From: CAZHMN01 sp964533705
GTDB taxonomy: Bacteria > Electryoneota > B3-LCP
NCBI GenBank assembly: GCA_964533705.1
Contig: CAZHMN010000040.1
Span: forward strand, 1-25,675
Reading direction: 5' to 3'
Length of the DNA stretch: 25,675 nt
Part shown: piece by piece, positions 15,976 to 23,584 of the stretch
Layout of the letters: every line of letters begins with the position of its first letter
Position numbering within the stretch: the stretch's first letter is position 1
Position numbers and translations under genes: made by a program
Notes under the pieces: model-generated
Told to the model about the DNA's origin: nothing
The model's input: only the letters and a program-made list of their open reading frames with translations
The model's database searches: none

Positions 15976-16017
15976 TCTAATTTATTAGATAAAGGGTAGG
16001 AATTACGAGAAAAAACG

Positions 16018-16047
16018 TTGCTCCCTCAGCGGCAATTGTTTTATATT
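16018..16047 (+). promoter_or_regulatory. Predicted promoter of the GGDEF gene
   Basis: TTGCTC (16018-16023), 18 bp, TATATT (16042-16047). The expected transcription start is only about 25 bases before the TTG start at 16079. A 14-base palindrome TCTAATTTATTAGA (15976-15989) lies upstream, directly after the hutI stop. Confidence 0.45.
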
Positions 16048-16078
16048 CTAAGAAATTCATTAATGGCTCATTCCCGGC

Positions 16079-17680
16079 TTGAATTTGGACTTAGAAAAGC
16101 TTAAAAAACTCAGTGGTAAACCGGTTCGTCGAGGTAGATATACCCTCGATCAGATTTTCACGTTAGCGGAAGAGGTTCTGAATACCATTAAATGGAACGG
16201 TAATTCGTCTCTTTTGTTTATCTCCTGTTCAAATCCTCAATTTGCCCCACTTTTCGAACATTTCACCCAGAATACGCCACAGAAGGTCTCAAGCGATAAA
16301 GCATCGGCGCTTATTTACCACTCGAAAAAAACGCGCTTTCTCAACTTTCGAAATAATTTCTCGCTGATCTTGGCGGCGACTGATGGTCGCAGGTCTGCCC
16401 TGTTAGCCGTTCAATCCTCGATGCAATCGGCTCCGAGCTCAGTTGATGGAGAAGACGCGCTTTTCGATATTATCTTCACCATGGCTCCAGATTCGATCAA
16501 ACGCTGCCTGGGCGCACTGGCGGACGCATTTGAAAATTCGGACCTAAAGAGTCAATTAGTTCCCGCCTTCAACTCCCTATTGCCTGAGAAAAATCACCCG
16601 GATGATTGGAACCTCTTCGGCGTTGACATCGCCCGTTGTTCTGACCAGCACTTCACGACGACCTTAGAAGCTGAAGCCTGGACCCGATTTGGATTCAAAC
16701 TGGAGGAGAAGCTGGGCGAATTGCAAAAACCCGAAGAAACGCTTCGGGCCTTCAGTGACCGGCTCAAAGCGCGAATGGCGTACGATTATCTGGAGATTTC
16801 GTTCCTGACCAATTCTTTTGAAGAGGACGTTGAGCCGGCTAACTGGGTGCGAAATGACACCGGCTTAGGCGGTAAGCTGCTATCCATCATACTGAAAGAC
16901 AGCTTCCTGCGCGGTCTGACCAGACGGCGTAGCGCCCTGGTTGTAACGCCTCAAAAATTCGAGTCCATTATTGACAATCCGGAACTGCTGAGGGTTATGG
17001 AACTCCACAGGGGGATTTTGGTCCCCCTGGTACTGGGCAGCCGGACGCACGGGGTCATGAAGCTCTTTTTCCGCAGGAAACTCAACTTCGATGCCCAAGT
17101 GAAAGAATGGCTGATAACCAGCGGTGCCATTCTCACCCGGTCTCTGATCCGCTCCTGGCGCTATCTGGCAGCTCAGAAAATGGCGACCATTGACGGCTTG
17201 ACCGGTTTGTACAACCACCGTTATTTTATGGATCAACTTCGCAAAGAATTCACGCGTGCCAGACGCTACCGTAATTGGCTCTCCCTCATCCTCATTGACA
17301 TTGATAACTTCAAGCACTACAACGACACCAACGGCCACCTGGCCGGCAACAAAGCGCTGGTGAAAATTGCCAAGACCATCAGAAGGTCGGTGCGTGAAAT
17401 GGATCTGGTGGCCCGCTGGGGTGGCGAAGAATTCGCTCTGCTCCTGCCCGAAATCAACGCCAAAAACGGCATGATCGTGGCCGAAAAGATACGCAAAGAG
17501 GTGGAAAATCAACGCTTCAGAAACGAACGCAAGCAGCCTGAAGGCAATTTAACGATTTCCCTGGGCGTCGCTGAAAATTCAGCAAATCTGAAGAACTACC
17601 TGGAACTGTTTAACCGCGCCGATGAAGCCCTTTACCAGGCAAAACGGAGCGGTAAGAATAGGTGCGCATCTGCGAAATAA
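16079..17680 (+). CDS. Diguanylate cyclase with GAF-like domain (GGDEF protein)
   Basis: Cytosolic protein of 533 residues predicted to make c-di-GMP from two GTP. The C-terminal GGDEF domain (about 363-530) is intact: TIDGLTGLYNHRYF, IDIDNFKHYNDTNGHLAGN, active-site GGEEF (448-452) and a product-inhibition I-site REMD (439-442) exactly five residues before it. Residues about 215-355 look like a GAF sensor: TLRAFSDRLKARMAYDYLEI, then ILVPLVLGSRTHGVMKLFF. The first ~210 residues match nothing I recognise and have no membrane segment, so the input signal is unknown. The start is TTG at 16079; an in-frame TAA at 16061 closes the frame upstream, and no clear ribosome site is visible. The protein is presumably the c-di-GMP source nearest the two HDOD genes, but no direct link is shown. 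Confidence 0.9.
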   Translation: MNLDLEKLKKLSGKPVRRGRYTLDQIFTLAEEVLNTIKWNGNSSLLFISCSNPQFAPLFEHFTQNTPQKVSSDKASALIYHSKKTRFLNFRNNFSLILAATDGRRSALLAVQSSMQSAPSSVDGEDALFDIIFTMAPDSIKRCLGALADAFENSDLKSQLVPAFNSLLPEKNHPDDWNLFGVDIARCSDQHFTTTLEAEAWTRFGFKLEEKLGELQKPEETLRAFSDRLKARMAYDYLEISFLTNSFEEDVEPANWVRNDTGLGGKLLSIILKDSFLRGLTRRRSALVVTPQKFESIIDNPELLRVMELHRGILVPLVLGSRTHGVMKLFFRRKLNFDAQVKEWLITSGAILTRSLIRSWRYLAAQKMATIDGLTGLYNHRYFMDQLRKEFTRARRYRNWLSLILIDIDNFKHYNDTNGHLAGNKALVKIAKTIRRSVREMDLVARWGGEEFALLLPEINAKNGMIVAEKIRKEVENQRFRNERKQPEGNLTISLGVAENSANLKNYLELFNRADEALYQAKRSGKNRCASAK

Positions 17681-17690
17681 GAGTTTTTGG

Positions 17691-17719
17691 TTGACTTAAT
17701 TTAAAATTTTTCATATATT
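17691..17719 (+). promoter_or_regulatory. Strong predicted glgA promoter
   Basis: TTGACT (17691-17696), 17 bp, TATATT (17714-17719). It lies just after the GGDEF stop and about 50 bp before the glgA ATG. This is the only good promoter I see before the glgA-NHL-barrel-Omp85 run. Confidence 0.6.
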
Positions 17720-17770
17720 AACTCACACCCCAAAAACGAGATTCGGAGATCCACCCGAGCAGATAAATTT

Positions 17771-19258
17771 ATGCCGAAAAAGAAACTGAAAGTCCTTTTC
17801 GCCTCCAGTGAAGTCGTACCATTTGCCAAAACGGGCGGATTGGCGGACGTCGCTGGAGCACTTCCCAAACAACTGGTGCAACTCGGGCATGACCTGCGGG
17901 TTGTTATGCCCAAGTACGAAACCATCAAAGAGACCAAATTCAAGCTTCGTGAAGTCATCCGCCTTCGTGACATCGCTGTGCCTTTAGGCGATAAAGTCCA
18001 CCATGTTTCTATTAAATCCGCTTTTATTCCGGATACCAAAGTCCAGGTTTACTTCATGGAATACCCGGACTTTTTCAATCGCCAGGGACTCTATGTCGAT
18101 CCTCAAAACGGCAAAGATTACCCGGACAACGATGCCCGCTTTATGTTGTTTTCGCGGGGCACGCTTGAAATGGCCAAAATCCTCTCCTGGCAGCCCGACG
18201 TCATCCATTGCAATGACTGGCAGAGCGCGGTGATCCCCCTTTACCTTAAAACGCTCTACAAGGATGACGAATTTTTCAGAGACACTAAAACGGTTCTCTC
18301 CATACACAACGTGGGCTATCAGGGCAATTTCCCACCCTCCGCTCTGAAAATTGGAGGCTTCCCGGAAGACCTGTTCTACCCCACTTCTCCCGTTGAATTC
18401 TACGGTAACTTCAGCTTTCTAAAGGCCGGGATAAAGTTCGCCGATATCATCACAACCGTCAGTGAAACATATGCCAAGGAAATCCAGTCCAGTCCTGAAT
18501 ACGGCAACGGCATGGAGGGGATACTGCGGGATCGCAGAGGTGATCTATACGGCATCCTAAACGGCATTGACACCGACGTTTGGAATCCCGAAACCGACAA
18601 TTTCATTGCCCATCCCTATTCCAAAAAATCCCTGAGCGGAAAGCTGGATAATAAGAAAGCGCTCCTGGATCAATGCCGATTGAAGTTCCATTCCCAGGTC
18701 CCTCTCATCGGCAACATATCGCGACTTGCCGATCAGAAAGGGTTCGATTTGATCGCTGAAGTTATAGATCAAATCGCGGCACTCGACGTGCAGATGGTCT
18801 TCCTGGGAACCGGGGATCAAAAATATCATGATCTATTCAGCGCGGCCGCGAAAAAGTACAAGGATAAAATCTCAGTACATCTGATGTTCAACAATCAACT
18901 CGCCCACCAGATTGAAGCTGGCTGCGACTGTTTCTTGATGCCCTCCCGCTATGAACCCTGCGGTTTGAACCAGATGTATAGCATGATCTACGGGACGGTT
19001 CCCATCGTCCGTTCCACCGGCGGGTTGGCTGATACCGTGAAGGACGTAGATCAGAATCCCGATGATGGAACAGGTTTCGTCTTTAAGGAATATAACTCAA
19101 CAGAAATGCTCCACGCCATTAAACGGGCGTTGAAATACTTTCAGGATCAGACCGCCTGGCGCAAGCTACTGATTCGTGGAATGAGCCAGGACTTTTCCTG
19201 GCTTAAATCGGCCAAAAAATACGTTGAAATTTATCAACTGGCTCTCAAGAAAACATAA
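17771..19258 (+). CDS. glgA: Glycogen (starch) synthase, GT5 family
   Basis: Cytosolic glycosyltransferase of the GT-B fold that extends alpha-1,4-glucan from ADP-glucose (or UDP-glucose). It has 495 residues, typical for bacterial GlgA. The N-terminal VLFASSEVVPFAKTGGLADV carries the donor-binding KTGGL motif (20-24). Other family segments are HCNDWQSAVIPLYLKT, SIHNVGYQGNFP, NGIDTDVWNPETD, and the C-terminal MPSRYEPCGLNQMYSMIYG followed by RSTGGLADTV, which holds the nucleotide-sugar glutamate. The start ATG at 17771 has no strong ribosome site. No other glycogen genes (glgB, glgC, glgP) are in the window. The next gene, an exported NHL-type protein, begins inside or just after its 3' end, an unusual partner for glgA. 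Confidence 0.95.
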   Translation: MPKKKLKVLFASSEVVPFAKTGGLADVAGALPKQLVQLGHDLRVVMPKYETIKETKFKLREVIRLRDIAVPLGDKVHHVSIKSAFIPDTKVQVYFMEYPDFFNRQGLYVDPQNGKDYPDNDARFMLFSRGTLEMAKILSWQPDVIHCNDWQSAVIPLYLKTLYKDDEFFRDTKTVLSIHNVGYQGNFPPSALKIGGFPEDLFYPTSPVEFYGNFSFLKAGIKFADIITTVSETYAKEIQSSPEYGNGMEGILRDRRGDLYGILNGIDTDVWNPETDNFIAHPYSKKSLSGKLDNKKALLDQCRLKFHSQVPLIGNISRLADQKGFDLIAEVIDQIAALDVQMVFLGTGDQKYHDLFSAAAKKYKDKISVHLMFNNQLAHQIEAGCDCFLMPSRYEPCGLNQMYSMIYGTVPIVRSTGGLADTVKDVDQNPDDGTGFVFKEYNSTEMLHAIKRALKYFQDQTAWRKLLIRGMSQDFSWLKSAKKYVEIYQLALKKT

Positions 19259-20186
19259 ACTGCCCACCATAAAATTTCCCGGCGGTAGAACTGCAGAACT
19301 CTCTCTCCTGTTCATCGGGACTTTACTCTTCACACTTCCCCTTTACGCCGGGATCCGCCTGGAAAAAATCGCTGTCCTGCACCCTCCCTATGATGGTTTC
19401 AAGCCGCAGCTCCCCGTAGCTCTGGCTTTGAGCCCGGCAGACCGCGCCTATCTCCTTGACGCCCAACTGGCTTCTATTGTAGAACTCACAATTGATGGAC
19501 GTGCCCTCTCTCAAGTCGGCGGACCCGGCACCGGTCTTGAACAGTTCTCCGATCCGGCCGACATCTGCGCCGCGTCCGGACTCGATATCTTCGTGGCTGA
19601 CCGCGGCAACGACCGCATCGTCCGCCTGGATCGCAAGTTGAACTACCTGGCCGAATACCGAACATTGGCAGGGACTCCCGCTAAGTGGGCATTCGAAAAT
19701 CCCTATTCGGTATCGTTGGGGCCGCGCGGCGATCTTTTCCTGGCGGACGGTAGTAACAACCGCATCCTGAAAATTGACCCCTCAGGCGAACCCGTTTTCA
19801 GCTTCGGAGATTACGGCCAGGTGAAAGGATCGCTAATTGAACCCCGCCGGCTCGAGATCGATCCCAACGGAGGCCTGTGGGTTCTGGATATGCTCGGCCA
19901 GGTTGTTCGCTTCGACGAATACGGAGGATTCATTCTCAACCTGCAAGCTGATGCAGCCGGCCAGCCTAACGGATTAGCCGTATCCCGCTCGTTTATCTAT
20001 GTGTGTTCTGATTCTCTGCTGTGGATTTACGACCGAATCTCCCGCCAAACCACCTCCTTCCAACCCGTTCAACTCGGTATTTCGGCGAATTCCAACCTCG
20101 TAGATCTCGCCTTCGGAAGGGAAAACCTCTGGTTGTTAACTTCAAACGGAACAATTCACCGCTTTAAAGTCATTGACGAGCGATGA
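19224..20186 (+). CDS. Exported NHL/beta-propeller repeat protein
   Basis: About 320 residues if the TTG at 19224 is used, which overlaps glgA by 35 bases. A signal-peptide-like segment follows (about 23-42: AELSLLFIGTLLFTLPLYA), so the product is probably periplasmic or secreted. The mature part shows propeller-type repeats: DIFVADRGNDRIVRLDRK (121-138), DLFLADGSNNRILKIDP (170-186), and weaker units such as LWVLDMLGQVVRFDEYGG (218-235) and NLWLLTSNGTIHRF. No catalytic residues are evident; NHL propellers usually bind proteins or glycans. The start is unsure: CTG at 19260 would also keep the signal region and avoid most of the overlap. The stop overlaps the next gene as ATGA (20183-20186), so the two are translationally coupled. 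It may be the periplasmic member of an envelope unit with the next two genes. Confidence 0.75.
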   Translation: MKFINWLSRKHKLPTIKFPGGRTAELSLLFIGTLLFTLPLYAGIRLEKIAVLHPPYDGFKPQLPVALALSPADRAYLLDAQLASIVELTIDGRALSQVGGPGTGLEQFSDPADICAASGLDIFVADRGNDRIVRLDRKLNYLAEYRTLAGTPAKWAFENPYSVSLGPRGDLFLADGSNNRILKIDPSGEPVFSFGDYGQVKGSLIEPRRLEIDPNGGLWVLDMLGQVVRFDEYGGFILNLQADAAGQPNGLAVSRSFIYVCSDSLLWIYDRISRQTTSFQPVQLGISANSNLVDLAFGRENLWLLTSNGTIHRFKVIDER

Positions 20187-23100
20187 ACGGATGTAGACGA
20201 GCCCCTTTTGAAATCCTCCTCATCGCCATCGTCTTTTTGCCTTCTTTTACAAAAGCGCAACCCCCTCTCGACCTGTATCATCGCCAGGCGGTCATTGCAG
20301 GAACCGGTCTCGACGAACCCTATAATCTCCCCGACGGTCTCCTCATCGAAGACAGCGAAACCGTTTCTTTAAAAGACTCATTACTGATCCGAGACCAAGA
20401 TTATCGCATAGATTACATTCGGGGCATCATCCGCTTCTCCGGAATCCTAACTGTAACCGATACGGTCAAAATCACCTACCAGGTCTTCCCCTTCGAACTC
20501 CGCACCAGCTATTTCTCTCCCATTCAAACCATACGACCCGACGAGGTAGCCGAGACCGACACCGTACAATTACCCCCCAGCCTGCCCGGGTCCTCCGTTC
20601 TGGAAACCGGCTCTCTTCGCAAGAGCGGCACTCTCGTCCGCGGCATCACCATTGGTTCTGATCGAGACCTTTCCGTCGAATCCGGATTGAACCTCCAGGT
20701 GGAAGGCCGTCTGGGGCGCAATGTGGACGTGCTGGCACTGCTCTCCGATCAAAACACGCCGATTCAACCTGAGGGCAATACCGCCACCATTGAAGAAATA
20801 GACAAGGTGTTGATCCAAGTACAGAGCCCTCATCTCGATGCCACACTGGGGGATTACGATCTGCAGTTTGAAGGTTCCCGCTTTGCCGGTTACTACCGTA
20901 AACTGGAGGGCGCCCGTCTGGACGGCCGCACCGGAGACGAACGCATGACGCTTTCCGGAGCCATCTCCAAGGGACAGTATCACAGCAACTTCTTTTACGG
21001 CCAGGAGGGCAATCAAGGACCTTACCGCTTGACGGACAAAGAGGGGCGCGCGGGTATATTGGTTCTGGCAGGAACGGAAAAGGTCTGGTTGGACGGTCAA
21101 AGGCTCCAGCGAGGAGAAAACAACGATTATACCATCGAATACGGGCTCGGGGAGATAACTTTCACGCCCCGCCGGCTGATCACCTCCGATTCGCGAATCA
21201 CAGTGGATTTCCAGTACTCCGCAGATTCCTATAGTCGGGATATTTATGCGGCCAACGCTGAAGCTCACATCCTGGAAAATCGCCTGGGACTGCGCGCCAC
21301 ACTGGTCTCGGAGTCCGATTCCCGCAATAATCCTCTCTCCTTTGTCCTCACCGACTCAACCCGCGCTGCTATAGCTATGGCCGGCGACGACCCGACCAAG
21401 GCGGAAGTCCTGCAAGTCGATTCCGTAACCGTGGGTGAAGGAGATTACATTCTCGAAGAAGTTTCCTGGGGCGGGCAAATCTATGAGATATTCACCTATG
21501 TCGGTCCCGATTCAATCGGGTATCTGAACGTCGTCTTCAGCTACGTCGGGCAGGGGCAGGGGGATTACGAACGCGTGGCTTCCGGCACGGGATTCCATTA
21601 CGCCTGGGTGGGCCCGGGCGAAGGAGATTACGCGCCGGTAAGCAGGCTCCCACTACCGGAGAGGCGGCGGCTTGGAGACGTCGAAATCTGGGGTAATCCT
21701 ACCCGGACTCTCTCCTTTAAGATGGAAGGCGCCGTTTCCGAATTGGATCGTAACACTTTTTCCGATCAGGACGACAACGATAACGTTGGAATCGCCTGGT
21801 CGGCGGACGGTCACTGGCAATCCTCCCCCGGTCAGAATCCGGATGATTTCTCCCGTCTGGAACTCGACGCCCACGCGCGCCAGGTTGATTCGAAATTCTC
21901 CCAGATCGACCGCTATCAGCAAGTCGAATACTCCAGGCAGTGGGACCTGGACGAGGAGGCTTCCGATGAGGAATCGGTGCAGGAAGCCTCTATGACCATC
22001 CGACCTTTCCATCCTTGGTGGACGAAAATCGGATATGGATTTTTAGATAAAGAAGCCGACGGCTTCCGCAGCGAACGCTGGGAAGGAGAAACCCGGCTAT
22101 CCGGAGAAAACCTGCCGGTTGTCACCGCCAAAGCAGACTGGGTGCGCAGCAGCTCCGATGTCTCCGGTCGTACCGGCTTGTGGACGCGAGGCCTTTCGAC
22201 CGCCAGTTACAAAATCTGGCGTTTGACTCCCCGAGTGCGTTACGAACGGGAACACAAAAAGGATGCTTATTCTGACTCGCTGGGCGGCTTCCTGTTTAAC
22301 GACTATACTGGTGGATTGAACTACGCCGCCGGCCCCCTGTCGCTGGACGTCTCGCAAGCCCTCCGAGAGGACCAGAAGTACAGCCAGAACCGATTGAAGG
22401 ATTTCAGCACCGCCAGAACGGGAAATTACAAGGCGGGACTGAGTTATTGGCACAATCTTACCGTGGAAGCCCTATACACTCACCGAACCAAAGACTTCCA
22501 GCAAGCGGACTCTGCACAAACGCGAACCGACCTGATCGAAATCAACCTGGGCTGGGCGCCCTTCCACCGCAGCATAAACCTGCTGGCAAATTACCGCATT
22601 AACAACACTCAGGTTTCGACGATAGTGCAGACACCGGTTTACGTCGGCCCGGGGCAAGGAACTCACGTCAAGGTGGGCGATCTCTATTTCGAGGATCCCG
22701 ACGGCGAATACATCCTGGTCGCCCAATCCACCGGTGATTTCCAACCTGTCGTCGAACTGGAAGGTTCGTTGTCGCTGGACGTTGATCCTCACCGCCTTCC
22801 CAAAAAGGATCAGGAGCGCCTCCCCTCTCCCTGGCGGTTTCTCTCCTCTCAGACCCTGCTCAACTTCAATGAAAAAACCAAGGACAGGGATACCTGGGCG
22901 CTGTACCGGCTCGACTTTTCCAGATTTCAGGGTGATTCCACGCTCCAGGGGAATCTACTGCTGCGAGAAGACCTGTTCCTCTTCAGGCACCGCCGAGATC
23001 TCTCCTTCCGCCTGCGCGGCCAAATTTCGCAGTCTCTCTCGAATCTTTACCTCTCCGGCGGTCAGGAAACTAAAAGGCGGTCGGTGGGTTTTCGGGTAAG

Positions 23101-23584
23101 GCGCTCTTTCTCGGAGAAATGGTCAGCTCAAACCGATCTCAACCGCGAAACCGACGTACGCACCTACCGCGCCACGAACGTGTCCAGCAGGGATATCGGA
23201 AAATGGGAAATCGCCTTAGAACCTATTTTCCGGCCGACGCGCCAGTGGGAAATCGGGATGCGCCTGATCGGTCAAAGAGATAAGGACAGCGTCGAAGATC
23301 TATTGTCCTATCGCTACGGTCTGGAACCCCGCCTCGTCCGCAACTTCGCCCGGAAAGGCCGCGGCGAATTGCGCTTTGAATGGCACCACGTCAGCACCGA
23401 CACCGACGCGCTTCCCTACGAAATGGCTTCCGGTGATCCGCCCGGAGACAACTTCCGCTGGGACGTCCGCCTGGACTACCGCATTTCAAAATATATGACG
23501 GCAACCCTGTCCTACAACGGCAGCAAAGACGCCGACCGGGATGCCATCCACATTGGACAAGCCGAAGTGAGAGCTTTCTTCTGA
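20183..23584 (+). CDS. Large probable outer-membrane beta-barrel protein (1133 aa), function unknown
   Basis: Signal peptide at residues 1-25 with likely cleavage in FTKA-QPPLD. Three regions are visible. First, an N-terminal module ending in DYRIDYIRGIIRFSG (73-87) that recurs as DYTIEYGLGEITFTP (315-329). Between them comes RGITIGSDRDLSVESGLNLQ (153-172) followed by DQNTPIQPEGNT (189-200) and LGDYDLQFEGSRFAGYYRKL (222-241). Second, a Gly-rich zone with GEGDY, GQGQGDY and GPGEGDY (418-483). Third, a long C-terminal part (about 500-1133) of alternating polar and hydrophobic beta strands ending in aromatic VRAFF, the terminal Phe typical of BAM substrates. Wording of the 150-240 block resembles large FCB-group surface proteins from memory. 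Start ATGA-overlaps the NHL gene; stop overlaps the Omp85 gene as TGATG. No function can be assigned. Confidence 0.7.
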   Translation: MNGCRRAPFEILLIAIVFLPSFTKAQPPLDLYHRQAVIAGTGLDEPYNLPDGLLIEDSETVSLKDSLLIRDQDYRIDYIRGIIRFSGILTVTDTVKITYQVFPFELRTSYFSPIQTIRPDEVAETDTVQLPPSLPGSSVLETGSLRKSGTLVRGITIGSDRDLSVESGLNLQVEGRLGRNVDVLALLSDQNTPIQPEGNTATIEEIDKVLIQVQSPHLDATLGDYDLQFEGSRFAGYYRKLEGARLDGRTGDERMTLSGAISKGQYHSNFFYGQEGNQGPYRLTDKEGRAGILVLAGTEKVWLDGQRLQRGENNDYTIEYGLGEITFTPRRLITSDSRITVDFQYSADSYSRDIYAANAEAHILENRLGLRATLVSESDSRNNPLSFVLTDSTRAAIAMAGDDPTKAEVLQVDSVTVGEGDYILEEVSWGGQIYEIFTYVGPDSIGYLNVVFSYVGQGQGDYERVASGTGFHYAWVGPGEGDYAPVSRLPLPERRRLGDVEIWGNPTRTLSFKMEGAVSELDRNTFSDQDDNDNVGIAWSADGHWQSSPGQNPDDFSRLELDAHARQVDSKFSQIDRYQQVEYSRQWDLDEEASDEESVQEASMTIRPFHPWWTKIGYGFLDKEADGFRSERWEGETRLSGENLPVVTAKADWVRSSSDVSGRTGLWTRGLSTASYKIWRLTPRVRYEREHKKDAYSDSLGGFLFNDYTGGLNYAAGPLSLDVSQALREDQKYSQNRLKDFSTARTGNYKAGLSYWHNLTVEALYTHRTKDFQQADSAQTRTDLIEINLGWAPFHRSINLLANYRINNTQVSTIVQTPVYVGPGQGTHVKVGDLYFEDPDGEYILVAQSTGDFQPVVELEGSLSLDVDPHRLPKKDQERLPSPWRFLSSQTLLNFNEKTKDRDTWALYRLDFSRFQGDSTLQGNLLLREDLFLFRHRRDLSFRLRGQISQSLSNLYLSGGQETKRRSVGFRVRRSFSEKWSAQTDLNRETDVRTYRATNVSSRDIGKWEIALEPIFRPTRQWEIGMRLIGQRDKDSVEDLLSYRYGLEPRLVRNFARKGRGELRFEWHHVSTDTDALPYEMASGDPPGDNFRWDVRLDYRISKYMTATLSYNGSKDADRDAIHIGQAEVRAFF

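Noticed and set aside
15976..15989. Palindrome TCTAATTTATTAGA after hutI as terminator
   Set aside because: Short AT-only stem with no T run; more likely chance, or at most an operator for the next gene.
16063..16104. Fourteen-codon reading frame (ATG GCT CAT ... TAA) overlapping the GGDEF start
   Set aside because: No ribosome site and too short to tell from chance, although it could in principle affect the TTG start.
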